From Tenodera sinensis (Eukaryota; Arthropoda; Insecta; Mantodea; Mantidae), in NCBI GenBank assembly GCA_030765045.1, contig CM060965.1:153498374-153562373 (forward strand): a stretch of 64,000 bases of DNA, given 5' to 3'. This document shows positions 42,791 through 55,594 of the stretch, piece by piece. Under the pieces are notes generated by a model. The model worked only from the letters and a program-made list of their open reading frames with translations. It ran no database searches and was not told the DNA's origin. The translations under genes and the position numbers were made by a program. Positions within the stretch are counted from its first letter, which is position 1. Each line of letters opens with the position of its first letter.

Positions 42791-44488
42791 TCTTGCTGTG
42801 TCCATTGTAATATTTTACGTTATTTTATTTGCGAAATAAAGGATTTTGGTCCCCATGCTCCTTTTAAACCTTTTTCACAATGACGGCATTGTACTGCTGA
42901 GACAGAGATGGAGCTGCCTGCATACTGTTTACCTCCTTGAGAATTCCAGGTGCAGTATGAGTCCCCTGACGTTTATTCTGTACACATATGAACTGATCTC
43001 CCCCTGTATTATGTTACTCGGGGTATTTCAGATCTAGAAACACTTGCATTGGCACCAGTAAACGGTGTAGATTACTGTAGATTGGGCTACGCCAACTTTT
43101 GTTGCGACTGTCCTACTAGAATAGCCTTCCTGAAGCAGAGTTACAGTTGCAACAGGTTTTTCATTTCAAATCTCCTGCTTCCTTCCCCTTAGGAGGTGGT
43201 ATATTATGAACCTGACCAGGTACCAAACACACTGCCAGCGGCACAGAATGTACAATGCCATCGCAGCAGCTTCGGGAGGCATTCTACCGACCTTCACAAA
43301 TGGAGTATGTTTAACAAGGAGGAGGTGTGTGTATTTGTTTACCTTTTCGCAAATGCAATGGTGTCGCGTTTAATATTAACGTTCTAGATTATTTACATAT
43401 GAATATACAAGGTAGCCCACTCCAGCCGGCATCAGCGTAAGCAGATAACCCTTCGTGCGTTAAAACATTTGCAGAAATCCACGGCGCAAAAGAGGCCAGT
43501 AGCGTTTTGCCTCTCAGCGAGACATGAGGGGAGAGGCAATTAGGGGATCAGTGCAACAGTGGCCTAACCCATCTTTTCTAAATATGGAGAAAAACTGAGT
43601 TAAAGTTACACACCTGGTTCCTTTTAGGATAAGGAAAAGCTCATTTGAGTCATATTGATTGTTCCTGATAATTTCTTGAGCTCATTAAACCACAATGCAC
43701 TAATCAGTGCTAAAATAGTTTTGATACATAACAGATTTTGTAGTGTGCTGCTAATCTTTTTCCTCTGAGGGAAAATATTAGGAGCTTCAATTTAATAATA
43801 AGGAATGGGTTTTAGTCTAAACCATATAGTGGGAAGATATTTCACATGAAAACCTAACAGATGACCTCAATATTGCAAATTGAGTATCGGGGAGGGTTAG
43901 ACTACTGTTGCGCTGACCCCCTCAATTGAACTAGCGTGTGTAGTTCATGATAATAGACAATAATAGTATAAACAACCTAATCATACTAATGATTAGGCTT
44001 AGCAGGTGAGCTAGGTACCAAAAGAATGAAGTTATGTACGCTTTGTCTGTAGAGCAGACGGGCAGAACCAGTTCCCCACACTGTGCCGTTACATTTACTA
44101 TGAACGCGCATAACTTGAATCCTCTTTAAATAGCTTAGCTATCCCATTAGATAACCACCTGTTCTGTGTTTAGCATCGCTGTACGAATACTTATGCCTCC
44201 TTGAGAAAAAAAAGCTCTCTGCAGCCCTATAACTGTTATGACTCCCACCATTAAGTCGTTTGCGTACCTATAGCATTCCTGGTATCTCACTGTTTGGTAT
44301 TACTGGACGATGTCGAGTTTTTCTTACCCCCTCCGATATATCATCGATAAATATAGGTGTTTAACAGTCTGATATTGCAACAGGAATTGGGATTGGGCAA
44401 ACTTAGAATAAACATTTCTATAAGCATATGCGCGAAAGCAAATAACTTTTGAGATGTGAGCCATTTTGTCTGTGTTGAGTATTTACAA
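42791..44488. other. no gene recognised
   Basis: Short frames at 42846-43037 and 43196-43387 have no recognisable motif. Confidence 0.4.
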
Positions 44489-44822
44489 CAGACAATGGAC
44501 TTCATTCAACGGATGGATCGGTCAAAGAGGTCAAATAGCAAGGCTTTGCCATTTGCCGGACCTCAATCCATTGGAGTTTTGGTCATGGGGATATTTAAGC
44601 ATGTGTAAAAATGCATCCTAATTACATGGAGCATCTCCTGTAGTAGTAGTATTAACATGATGTGCAGATGTTACTAGGGGACAGAATGACAGGAATTAGC
44701 ACAACTACTGTTTGGTGTGTATGGGTGTTTACCCAACAATTGTTACGTTAGCCGTTTGTGACAGTAAAGTGTTCCCTAGATGTCATTATTGGATGAAGTC
44801 CATTGTCTGGTTAATTATTTAA
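44489..44822. repeat. inverted repeat around a mariner-type fragment
   Basis: CAGACAATGGACTTCATTCAA (44489-44509) is inverted at about 44795-44815 with one change. Between them (44510-44600) the plus strand reads WIGQRGQIARL, HLPDLNPLEFWSWGYL, a remnant of the W-P-x-R-S-P-D-L-N-P-L-D-F-x-L-W-G-Y motif of mariner-type transposases. Confidence 0.55.
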
Positions 44823-44925
44823 CTTACATTCTTGACTTAGTCCTAGTTCCTGTTCCGTCATGTCTTTATTTTGTTATTTTCGTATCTTAAGGGAGTTGCA
44901 TAGTAGGAACTCGTGCCAAAATCAT

Positions 44926-44971
<46 letters not shown>

Positions 44972-45934
44972 TGTGTGTGTTTGTTTCACATTTGTGTGTG
45001 TTGTCTCACTTGTTGCTGCAGGTGTTACCGTCCACCTGCGTGAGACAGCTTACTAGTGTCAGTTTGTGGTATGTATGACGTGGGAGTAGTTTTAAAGTTT
45101 CCGTTTCTGCATTATATCGCCACCCTCTGCACGGTGGATTTGATTTGCTAATGTACAGCTAGTAAATGTGTAGTTCTGTTTCTCGGCAGAAGTTGTAAAC
45201 TGCAGTAGACCAAAGCGAACCTTACATCTACATGCATGGTTGTTTTACTGGACATCCGACTCCCACCCGATTTGCATCAACTTCCGACACATAATAGTTA
45301 TTTATTGACTTATCTACTAATAGCACACGTTATTTTGAGCCCTTGAAAATTGTGCTACGAACGGTCAAAGAAGGTAACAAGTGAGAATCATTGACCATAT
45401 TTCAGTGTTACCATGTCTTGTGTATTTCACTGTATCTTACTTTGTTGCTGTTCTCTTATATTATCATACATGTTTGCTTTTGTGTTTAGCCAGCTCAAAC
45501 AGTGTTTTAAGTACTAAATGACTGAAGCAGATCCAAAACCATCAGCATCGACATAATCCCACAGTAGCCTTTTACTTTAACCATTGGCTGAGCTAGAAAA
45601 AACAAATTCGGAATCTACAACACCTTATATGAAGTAATTTGAAGTATGGCTGCGTAAAAGACAAAAGTCCTGTTGCCGTCCTCGACAACATCTTCGAATT
45701 CAAGATAAGGTATGCAAGTAGTGCACGAATGGTGGGATTTGACCATCCACTATGCCGAAAGAACTGATCCAACCTCGAAATCCTTGTATGGTTATGCCAC
45801 TAACTGTTTGCCGAATCGCACCATCTAGTATTTGTTGGTCTCAAGTGTGGAAAAACCTTAAAGCTTAAGTCGCCTTCGCTCTCTGACGTGGGAACGGCTT
45901 AATCGTGTTCGTATGTCAGACTGCGGTGCCTGCG
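44823..45934. other. no gene; (GT)n tract
   Basis: A GT-rich microsatellite lies at 44930-44992. No other feature is recognised. Confidence 0.45.
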
Positions 45935-47098
45935 TTACGAGTTATTTTTATTACAAAGTATTGGCCTGGTGCCGGTACATTGGACCCGGCTTACAGGCTA
46001 TAATTTACATATATACAGTTGGCTTTGTTCATATTTACATCTTTTTTGTGGTATGTACAAAAACCCATACGGTGACCATCATTAGGTCACCGAGAACAGT
46101 CTTACTTTTGTCTTTTTTGAGTTCTGTTCTGTCCTTGTTTTATATATACACATGTACATATTTACAGACACATGCACGCATTCACCCACGCACACACTCA
46201 CATTCACACATACACACACATTCATCTTCACTGGGCACACCAGAAATATTCGTCCCAGCTCGCGCTCGGCACTATTTACACTTTTGACACTATGTACATT
46301 GTCCGCGGTGGCAGCTCCTGAATGTTTTCCGAAGCGAGGGCCTCTGCCGGAACATGTATGTGGCCTAGGGACGAGGTTGCGTGGACGCGCATTAGTCGGC
46401 GAGCCGAGCCGCATCTAGAACATTTTTATTCTAGTATGTTTGCGGTGCTTCGGCTCGCCTTTGCCAATGTTGGCGATTACGCCATTTTCGTGATTTCTAA
46501 TGCGCGTCCATGCCGCCATTGCTCTTTTGTCTATCGCCTCCGGGATGAACGGGACCCGGGTTTCGAGGTGAAGAGTTTGGTTAGTGGCGAGGAGTGGAGC
46601 AGGAAGGATTTTTCTGAGGGAGAGGTTTTGGAGGGTTTGGAGTTGTTTCAGGGCAGGTTTGGAGGCATTAGCCCAGGCCATACATGCATACAGGACCACC
46701 GAGAGAATAAATGACCTATATATAATCAGTTTTGACTTCAGTCGCAACTCTTTACTACGGAAGATGGGGGCGCACAACTTTAGCCGCTGTCTGCCTTTAT
46801 TGGCGCTATTTTTTATGTGGGTGGACCAACACATTGTGAGGTCCAAGGTGACACCTAAGTATTTAACCTGCTGACGGCAGTGCAATATTTGACCACCGAC
46901 CGTTAGGTCCATTGCCAAAGTGTGATGCCGCTTAAAGAAATGAATCAGCTGGCATTTGTCGGGATTAATTTTGATTTTCCAGTCATGTTGCCATGAGAGG
47001 AAGTTGTTCACATAACGTTGCATTTCTGCAAGGCCGAAACGTGGATTTCTATGGTGGTTGTATATTACAGTGTCGTCAGCATACATGGCGACCATGCC
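45935..47098 (-). mobile_element. 5'-truncated jockey-like LINE, best copy
   Basis: This minus-strand copy starts at the catalytic box of the reverse transcriptase and runs to the 3' end. The 3' UTR (45935-46410) contains a CA/CAT-rich simple repeat at 46165-46225 and shares long blocks with the fragments at 520-733 and 993-2210. Confidence 0.85.
46415..47095 (-). CDS. jockey-like LINE reverse transcriptase, C-terminal 226 codons
   Basis: The frame opens with VAMYADDTVIYNHH, keeping the catalytic YADD, then NPDKCQLIHFFKRH, VKYLGVTLDLTMCWSTHI, LKSKLIIYRSFILSVVLYAC, LQNLSLRKILPAPLLATNQT and a basic tail ending HTRIKMF. These are palm motif C onwards, thumb and C-terminal domain of a jockey-clade ORF2. 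It is uninterrupted, unlike the copy at 993-2210, so the insertion is relatively young, but endonuclease and most of the polymerase are missing. The native start is upstream and lost; the first methionine is arbitrary. Confidence 0.85.
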   Translation of the reverse strand: MVAMYADDTVIYNHHRNPRFGLAEMQRYVNNFLSWQHDWKIKINPDKCQLIHFFKRHHTLAMDLTVGGQILHCRQQVKYLGVTLDLTMCWSTHIKNSANKGRQRLKLCAPIFRSKELRLKSKLIIYRSFILSVVLYACMAWANASKPALKQLQTLQNLSLRKILPAPLLATNQTLHLETRVPFIPEAIDKRAMAAWTRIRNHENGVIANIGKGEPKHRKHTRIKMF

Positions 47099-47577
47099 TA
47101 CGTTTGTTCAAATACCACTGTAGTTCCACCGTTAAGTTTCTTGCATTATTGTGGCTCCGATGCGTGCGAAACTACTGGCTATCCTCGTTGAAATCGATCC
47201 TAACCTACGCAATTGGTTTCGCCCACATCACGTATTGTGACCAGATTTTCGCGTTTTGTTGGCTGGTAAGCACCTTGCCATGCTGGAATGTGGTTCATAC
47301 TATTCACTCAGGGCTCCTTCCTATATTTACTACGCTACTACCAAGTACAGCCTTGTTCATTTAAATACCTATGTAGAATATCTAGTTATGAGAGAGAAAG
47401 TTTTCTTGTCCATGGAAAAAACAGTATTGGATCCACTCCATTTCTAACCCTTGGGCTAAAAGAAAGAAAAAGTACCTTAACGTCAATTAAGGACTGAAAG
47501 AAGTAAGAAAACAAAAGGAGAAAGAACTTTGTCATTTGGATCAATATTAGTGCGTGAAAATTCCCAATTTAGAAGCA
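47099..47577. other. no gene recognised
   Basis: Overlapping short frames without motifs. Confidence 0.4.
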
Positions 47578-48456
47578 TTTTTACTTTCTCTACTGGTAAG
47601 TATGGGAAGTATTATATTCCACCCAAGAATTCGATGTCGAGATTTCATGTTTTGAGGCCCCCTGAATCCCCCGAAAAAAAAGAAACATTTTTAGAAAAAG
47701 GTTCGTGTGTGTGTCTGTGTGTCAGTCTGTCAGTCTGTCAGTCTGTGGACAGCATAACTCAAAAACGAAAAGTCTATTAAAAACCAAAGTTGGTATTTAT
47801 GTTTATTGTCTTTCAAGGATGTGACACGAAGATTTTGAAGAAAATAGCCCCACCCTAAACTATCCTTTACATGGGAATTTTTTTGAAAATTTTGATTTTC
47901 TTGAAAATACCTCTGACGATTTTTATTAAAATGTCATGTTTGAGATATTTTGATGACAAATGAAGTGTATATCTTGAATTTTCTGGCTATAGCCCCTGCA
48001 GTCGTATTTACTCTGGACGACTTTTGCATAACTGGTAAACCGTTAGAGATAGACCAAATCATACTATACAAAAAATGTAGATCTTGCTAAAATACACAAT
48101 TTATGTCTGAATAAATTATCTTGTAGGGTGAACCATTTCGGAGATATTCCTTGTTATGTGTTTGAGTTTCGGAAAACTTAGAACTTTCGTGAAATGGGTC
48201 ATCGTTGTTCATTTTTTTATATGTTACATGTGCAAAGAGAACGGAATCTCAAAGCTTTAAAAGATTTGACTGTCGCACAAAGCCTACTGTATTCCAATAT
48301 TCCCCTTGCACCTACAAGGAAATAAGCAATAAGATAATTTGTACAAATGTTTATTTTAACTAACCCGAAGAAGATATAGGAATAAGAATTTGTAAGAATG
48401 GTTAGTACAAGAGTAGAGAAAGTCATGTGAGTGCAACACATCAGATTTTTTGTATA
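47578..48456 (-). mobile_element. family A repeat, copy A5
   Basis: Minus-oriented: begins TTTTACTTTCTCTACTGGTA and ends CACATGAGTGCAAC-type sequence then CATCAGATTTTTTG. ACTTTCTCTACT and AGTAGAGAAAGT lie near the two edges. The position that holds a CA tract in other copies is GTGTGTGTCTGTGTGTCAGT followed by CTGTCAG units here, apparently the less expanded state. Confidence 0.82.
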
Positions 48457-48724
48457 AGGGTTAATCGATGAAGTGAAAAAAAAAATAAATAAAAAATAAA
48501 AAAATAAAAGAATGATCCAGGAAAGATACAATGAAATTGAAAAGCATGTACGATATGAAAAGCAACCAATAAAGAAATGGAATTGCTAGACACCCATAAA
48601 AGTTACATGCGGTCGCTTTGCGCTAAAATGTAGAGAAACTCGTGAACCTTTTGTGGCTTGAAATTGGCAAACCTATCCCTGTTGTTGGGTCCTATTGTTG
48701 GGTATACACATATTGTTTTACAAA

Positions 48725-49618
48725 ATGGCTCCATTCACGCCTCAAGAAAACGCCGAGTGTTCTTATTGGTTAGCAGAATTTAAGTTTCCGATTACAATTC
48801 AGCGAAGATTTTGTGAAAAATGCACTGTGTAGCTCCAGACAGGCACGCCATTGTTCAGTAGCACAAATATTTGCTTAAAATGAAAACTGTCAGTAACATG
48901 GCGGTAGCGGTAGGAAGCGCACGTCGGATGAACAATGGAAGACATTCGTAGAGTATTTACATGGAATCCAAGTAAAATTATTAGGCGAGCGAGTTGTGAA
49001 CTTAACTTACTTTGTTCTATTGTTTATATGAGATTCAAATTAAAGCTTACAAACTTCAATAGGTCCACAATTGCGGCGCAACGGTTGATCAAGACGCTAT
49101 GATTTTGCAGTTGATATTCTTTCTCCAACGGTCGTTTCCTTAGCGCGGTGGCAAGTATATAACGCTGTCGCTTACCAAGTGGGGGACCCGGGTTTAATTC
49201 CCGGTACCTGCGTGGTGATCTTCTCTCGCTGGGAGACCTGATCCGGGGTGCACTCAGCCTCGTAGGCCCCTGAGGAGCTACTCGATTAAGAAATAGCGGC
49301 TCCTGGTCGAGAAGACCCCATAACCGGCCGGGAGGGACCGGGGCGCTGACCACGTCCCACATCCAGTACTGCACTCATGACGCCTGTAGTGGGCAGCGGT
49401 CGGGCGGTAGGTCTTGGCTCGCATGAGCTGTTGTGCCACGGGACTACGGACGAGGACAGTAAATACCTAAACAAAATGATATTCTCTGATGAAGCAATGT
49501 TTCACGTGTGCGGTAATATCAATCGTCGCAACTGCAAGATCTGGAGTTCCGTAAATCCTCGTGTTATTTATGAACATGAACGTAATACTCCATAGTTAAA
49601 TGTTTGGTGTGGATTAAC
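48725..49618 (+). pseudogene. mariner-type transposase fossil split by a SINE
   Basis: Pieces in order read FTPQENAECSYWLAEFKFPI, RRFCEKC (first helix-turn-helix), MEDIRRVFTWNPSKIIRRAS, CELNL (second), AYKLQ and YDFAVDIL; after a SINE, EDSKYLNKMIFSDEAMFHV, CGNINRRNCKIW, NPRVIYEHERNTP-stop-LNVWCGL. The F-S-D-E-A motif carries the first catalytic aspartate, and N-R-x-N-C-x-I-W-x-x-x-N-P is the following landmark of this DDE_3-type family. The rest of the DDE domain is replaced by a LINE fragment starting near 49620. Confidence 0.75.
49135..49450 (+). mobile_element. tRNA-derived SINE (S3), full-length copy
   Basis: A-box-like TAGCGCGGTGGCAAGTATA and B-box-like CGGGTTTAATTCCCGG head a body containing GGTGCACTCAGCCTCGT and CCGGGGCGCTGACCACGTCC, shared with 10640-10885. 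It separates two parts of one transposase fossil, whose reading resumes right after it. Confidence 0.75.
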
Positions 49619-49619
49619 T

Positions 49620-50345
49620 AACCAGTCCCCGAAGGTTCTCTTTTGTCCCCCCGCTTTGTGGCCGACACACCAACCGAACAGCATGTCAACATAGCCCAGT
49701 ATGCTGATGACGTGCTGCTATATTCTACAAATAAAAACTCACGCAGAACCTTCCTGCAGATTCAGAGACACCTCCGCCTCTTCCAAGAATGCGCAGGCGT
49801 TGGCGCTTGTCTATAAACCCGGAGAAAAGTCACGCCATTCTGTGTACCAAGCGCCGCTTTTCCGCAAACTTCCCCACTTCACCTACCTCAGAAGCAGGAT
49901 AGAATGGATGAATACCATCACCTACGTGGGACTGAAGCTCGATAAAAGTCTTACTTTCGGGGAGCACATCCGAAACCTGACGCTTTGAGCCGGTGGGACA
50001 ATAACCTAGTTGTACCCTATGCTAAGGTCCGGGATGCCTGTTCCCTTGAAGCTACGCCTTTTTCGGACTCTCGTAAACCCCGTTCTATTGTACACCTGCG
50101 AGATCTGGGGTACGGTCGCAGATTCATATCTTCTGCGTCTGCAGCGTGTGCAGAATAGAGGTCTTTGGATAGTCTATTCCGTGTACAGCAGATTTCCCTC
50201 AGACTACTGCACGAGACTTCATCTCTTCCGTATGTGGAAGATGGAATTAGGTAACCCCCAATCTCATTTTCACCACTGCCCTGCAAAATCCACATCCTAT
50301 CATGAAAGTGGTAAAGCCCTGAAAAGGGCAGGTATGTGTATAACA
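49620..50345 (+). pseudogene. jockey-clade LINE reverse transcriptase fragment, second family
   Basis: One frame gives QYADDVLLYSTNKNSRRTFL with the catalytic YADD intact; other frames continue MNTITYVGLKLDKSLTFGEH, then LRSGMPVPLKLRLFRTLVNP, VLLYTCEIWGTVADSYLLRL, QRVQNRGLWIV. The order (YADD, Y-L-G-V-x-L-D, K-x-x-L-x-x-x-x-x-x-P-x-x-x-Y-x-x-x-x-W-G, L-Q-x-x-Q-N) is the palm-thumb region of jockey-group LINEs. It differs from the LINE at 46415-47095 and has several frameshifts. Confidence 0.75.
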
Positions 50346-52272
50346 CACCTCGGGCTACTCTCAGCCTGCTGTTTTTAACATGTATGCTCAGACACTAAGA
50401 GGTACTTCAGAGACTATTATTGGAGTAAAATTTACAGTAGCAATAACAGTTAATAGTTCGTCGTACGCATCAACGGGATTCGATTGTAAATGAGTTCCAA
50501 ATTTGTCTCACGGAGTCTGCATTGGATTCATGCACTGCAATGAACTTCTGATTTCAGTCAGAAACTGTATGAAATGTATACAAAATGTGCTTTTGCCTGT
50601 TGCAAACTCATACCAAATGAACGTGATGCAAGGACTCGCGCATTATTAGGTCAGGGACTGCATGTCAGAGCAAACCTAGCATATTGTACTTTAGGTTATT
50701 GCATATTTATATAGTTGGTATCCCGAAGTTTCTATGGAATTTAGAAACTTTGCCTACAAGTCCGTACTGTGATAACGGTAGGGAAATCCAACAAAAACTA
50801 GCATATCAGAATTTCTCTATTTCACCAGATATTTCTCTACACAAATGTGTAACTAAATTATAGTACAATTCTTTCTTCCGAAACTTTAAAAATCTTTACT
50901 TCAAGCAACTTTTATTGTAAAAGATATTCAAACTTTCAAATATGCTGCGGTTATAAAGCAGAGACGTTAGAGTTTAGTATTTTATGTCAGCTTTTCATAT
51001 GAAGTACAGAATACATCATATTATAAGCACAACGGAGAACATTTCGACGTTCAGGACCCATCTGTTTTCCCCTTTTGTTGCTGTCCGAACGATAAAGTAC
51101 AATGAATGTGAGGTAAATGCACTTGTTCAACTTTGGTATTGGTCTGAAAAAACAAACATGCACCTCCTGAAAGGAATAGGAGGTGAACGGTTGGGAGAAA
51201 AGAAAGAGGACCAGCTGTAATAAAACTTGGGAAACAAACAAATGCTCTATGAAGAAGGGGACAAACACGAAGAAACAAAGAACAGCGTTCCCAACAAGTG
51301 TCATAAGTTTTCACAGGCATATTTCCTCGCCCAAGCTTTTATCTGGACCATTTGCATTCTGGACGCCGTTCTTGGAATACAAATGGAAAGAAAGAATTCG
51401 AAGAACCTGTCCCAGTGGCGTATTTGGAGAGAATAATGAAAAGTTAATGCACTTAGATTGACTAACATGCAGTAAAGTGGAAAGAATTTTATTAACTTCT
51501 GTTCATTCAGACATTGGTGCTTTCCTTTTTGGATGTAGTTGTCTCTCTATGAGAAGCATTTATTAAAAATCTATGAGCGACTGACTAAAGTATTCTATAC
51601 ATAGGTGACATATATATTCGAAAGTACTTAAAAAAATGTCAAAATGTAAAATGCATAACATGCAAATAATTAATAGCTAATAAGAAGTTCGCTGATATTA
51701 ATTTATTCAAAATGTACTCTTACGACCGTGTGTTATTTTAGGAGAATATTAAACACGTTAATATCAGAGATTCCCAAAGGTTTCAAAATTCTGTAATTGA
51801 CACTGTAAGCATATTTACTCTGAATGCGACAATCCTATCTTTAACAGCAATGCTTTTTAAATTCTTTCCTATTCAGTATACCAACTAAAAATATTCCCAA
51901 TTCATAACACGTGTTATGGATAGTTTACAATGAAACAGCTATTAGAGAAACATAGCAAATTTAGAATAGAAACACATACTCAATTTGTGAATTTCGAGAA
52001 CACCTTTGATAGGGCAAATCTTATAGATTGTTAAACACTTACATAAGTTCCCAAGAAATTTATCCGTAGGATGTAATGTATTCCAAAATCTTCTATTCCA
52101 ACAAAAAGTGGCAATGAATTATCAGAATGTAACGTCGCTAATGTTAGTATGACAAGGGTGTTACCTTTTGTTTAAAATGCAGGTAAATGGTATTATAACA
52201 TATTTTAAGAAAAGATGTAATGAGTGTAGGGTAATCCAAACTTTAAATAACACTACTAATTTTTGCTGATAG
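50346..52272. other. no gene recognised
   Basis: Overlapping frames on both strands at 50984-51461 have no recognisable motif; AT-rich single-copy-looking sequence follows. Confidence 0.4.
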
Positions 52273-52677
52273 TTTAGTTCTAGGCGGCGTCGTGGCTGAG
52301 CGGTTAGACCGTTCGCCTCTCACCAAAGCGGCCGGGTTCGATCCCAGCGAATCGCACGTGGGATCTGTGGGGGAAGCGGCGTCTGGGTGGGTTTTCTCCG
52401 GGTTCTCCGGTTTCCCCCGGCACTCTTTCACCAACTGCTCCATAATTACCTTTCCATCCGTCCATTTCGCCTGCATTTTATATCATCCTCTTCCCCATTC
52501 TCATACCTGGTGTAGGGCTGGCCACCCGCTTCCCAGGTTTCACTCTGTCCGGGACATAGGGTCGTCTGCTCCCCGACAGGCATCTGACCCTAGGCACAGA
52601 GTTGTAAGTCTTAGGGGGTGTCAGTCCTCCATATGGGGAGGGTAATCAGACAAAGAAATAAAATAAATTTAGTTCTA
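52273..52677 (+). mobile_element. full-length SINE (S2a) with 10-bp target duplication
   Basis: Exact TTTAGTTCTA repeats (52273-52282 and 52668-52677) flank a 385-bp SINE. The tRNA-like head GTGGCTGAGCGGTTAGACC (A box) and CCGGGTTCGATCCC (B box) is followed by a long GC-rich body and an A-rich end AAAGAAATAAAATAAA. Best preserved of its family here. Confidence 0.93.
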
Positions 52678-53744
52678 CCAACTTCTTCAGAAGATGAACT
52701 GCACCGATCGGTATATAACCTCAAACCGATAGCAGATTGACTACTTTATAAAATATCCACAGAACAACCTAAATAAATGGCTTTCTGTTGGAAAAAAGGT
52801 TTCAAGTAATCATTTCTATTAAAGGCAACATTTTAGAAAGGGTAAATGAATTTGAGTTTCTTGTTACAAACTGCCATTTTTGGAGAAATATATTTAAATC
52901 AGATCCTTGGAGATCATAAATAGGGAAGTGAAACTACCTCTACCACACGTGCTGGTCCATATAAAACACAGGTAAGATGTAGCTGTACTACCGAAATCAA
53001 GCATGGATCTCACGAAAAGCAGATGAGAGCAGGATTACTGCCAATGAAATTTAATTTCATGCGCCGAATGATAGAATGGGATAGAAAAAGAGATGACATT
53101 TTCCATAAGCGCACTATAGAATCGGTGCTGGATTACATTGACTTTCTTCAAAGAAAGCTGAGGAAAATGTGTGAATAGAAAGGCAGTCTTCAACTGTATA
53201 CCAAATAGAAAAATATCACTGGGACGCCCCTTGCAGACACGGAGAGAAAACTTAAGAAAGTCATAACTTTCAGCTTAATGACAATGTACTTACTAATAAC
53301 ATACATAGAAACACACACACTTTAAAAATGGCATAGCTGCTTGCTATTATCAAAATTCAATCTAAATGTCCTGATTTCCTTTCGTTCATAAATGTAGAAG
53401 TGATTAGAAATGGGAGGGATGCGATCAATGACATGTGTTACATTGTCTCAACGGCCCAAAAGTTTGTTTTGGCTTTTATATAGTCAGTTGATGTACCTTG
53501 TCCAGTTTGGCAGCCCGTAATTATGGGGAGGTTTGGTTATTTAAAAAATAAACGTATATATCTGAACAACTTACAGAGCTTATAACAGTTATTAAAAGTT
53601 GTGACTAACCACCTGTTTACAGTGGACAAGTTGACAACCCCTAATCTACGAACTTCAAATTACAGGTCTTTTTATCCATATAACAGTTCGCTTCGAGGTT
53701 ACAGCATAAGTTGTGCACAAACGATGCTTTGTGTTCGCGTTGTC
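52678..53744. other. no gene recognised
   Basis: Nothing assigned. Confidence 0.4.
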
Positions 53745-54062
53745 AAACATATTTTAATCAAACTCGTTAGAACCGCTTTTGCAAATAAAGAAAAAGAGCA
53801 AAAATAATTAACATATTTTGCTGGTAAGGAATGGTTTGTGGTAGGTGAATCTTCCTGGACATTTTCTGTTGCATATTTGGAAAATGCTGAACTTAAAACA
53901 AGTACAACATATATATTTCTCTGAACTTTAGTTTCAATTATGCCAATCGCATAATACGCGCGCATGTGCCAATATTCTTCCCGCAGGAAATTTTAAAACT
54001 TATGTACAATGTAAATAGTGGATATTTGGGTGAAATACGACTCTCCCTCTAGCATAAATATG
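53745..54062 (+). mobile_element. family A repeat, copy A6 (right third only)
   Basis: TTTTAATCAAACTCGTTAGAAC to TGGATATTTGGGTGAAATAC, ACTCTCCCTCTAGC follows the right-hand order of family A. It abuts the left end of copy A7, head to tail. Confidence 0.55.
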
Positions 54063-54063
54063 T

Positions 54064-55265
54064 GGTAGAAAAATCACTCACATGACTTGCTCTGCCCATT
54101 TATACTTCATATAAACTCTTATCTTTAATACTTACATTCGAATAAAATTAAATACACATTGCATTGCTCATGATTCATATTTTATTACAAGTAATCTTCA
54201 ATACACGAAAATCTGTTTTTCTCCACTTGGGAGAAAAACAGATTTGCTTAAAGTGCTTTCTAGCTGGCGCATGGCATTTCAAACTCAGAAAACTTAAAGG
54301 TGTGACAATTTCGAAAATAGCTATTTCTAAGGTTTAATGGATTTCAAAAATGTCTAGTATTACAGAAAAGTTTGTTTGAAATAAATTGTATATTTTAATT
54401 GGCTCTACAGTTTTCCTGCACTATGACCCAATGACAACTTGCGGAGGACTTAGCACCTCGACCGAAAGATCTTTTGTGTCTATGCATCATGACGGGGCAC
54501 CCCCAGGAGGATGGATGAGGCGAGTGGATCCTAAAGGCGACCGGAACGTTGCCACGACAGAGTAGGTGGCAGGTCTTTACATTTTCCCAGTTAGAAGCAC
54601 CCCGGCGGAGGCTGGTTAAGTTCCCCTCCCCCTCTCGGGCTTGTACCATCCCATGGGGAGCCCGTAAAACAGTGGCTCGCCTTGCAATCCGGGGGACGAG
54701 ATTTCCAGAGCACGCTTGTTCCCTCTACCGTGCTGCTGCTGCGACGTTCGCCAACGCTTCCAACCTTAAGAGAAAGCTTATGGGATGAAGGGTGAAATGA
54801 AATAATTTATGTAACGAAATGGAGGGACACGAAATTCGGAGAGTATGGAAATCCTTCACAACATTCACCTGGTGACCTGGTGAAACCTCTGATAAAACCC
54901 AGGGGTCAGGGAGGTCGGCCACGGGGATAGAACCCTAGACCTCCCGAGTGCGGGCCACAGACGTTACCGCTTAAGTCATCCTGCTCGGTTTTCCTGCAGT
55001 AAGTTTTAATTTATCTCTTGAGGTTTGCTAGTTCAAAATTACACGAACTTTGTCCAGAAACTAGAGGACTATTCAGGGAACGTTCAAGATATACCTTTAT
55101 TTATTCACGCTACATCCTTTAATACACGACATTTGAATAAACATCGTTTGTGCTAGTTCAGGGAGATAAAAATAATTTTTCCTATGAAGGGTATTTTGTA
55201 GCGAGAGGGTTTTGAAAAAAAAAAAAAATTCAATTTTTGAGTTATGCTGTTCATCGATAAATGCA

Positions 55266-55360
<95 letters not shown>

Positions 55361-55365
55361 CTATA
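54064..55365 (+). mobile_element. family A repeat, copy A7 (diverged, with SINE)
   Basis: Starts AAAAATCACTCACATGACTT and passes through diverged family A blocks to TTGAGTTATGCTGTTCATCG and a ~93-bp (CA)n tract (55265-55357). A SINE fills 54421-54987. The right terminus beyond the CA tract is lost. 54216-54245 holds a small perfect hairpin (AAATCTGTTTTTCTCC and its complement). Confidence 0.6.
54410..54998 (-). mobile_element. 567-bp SINE (S5) with 11-bp target duplication
   Basis: Exact GTTTTCCTGCA repeats (54410-54420 and 54988-54998) flank the element. On the minus strand its head is GGATGACTTAAGCGGTAACG (A-box-like) then GGGTTCTATCCCC (B-box-like). It sits inside family A copy A7. Confidence 0.88.
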
Positions 55366-55594
55366 GGCACCGTGTGTGTTACCCTGGCGGCCAAGTTTGG
55401 TGGCTAATGGGTAACAGAAACAGCAAAGTAAGAATACATATTATATAAGCGTGTGCTAAGATGTAAGCAGCATAAGTTTTTCATGCTTAGTATTTAATAT
55501 CTAAACTCAGTGCGTTAATCCGACTGTTTTAAAACTTAACTGCAAAGGCTACCTGAATATCAATATATTCTAACAATTGGAGGGCTCCGTTTTT

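Noticed and set aside
49135..49205. tRNA gene (A and B boxes present)
   Set aside because: No cloverleaf of full tRNA length can be closed; the boxes head a repeated SINE body. The same applies at 5453, 11428, 25620, 41793, 52283, 54987 and 59588.
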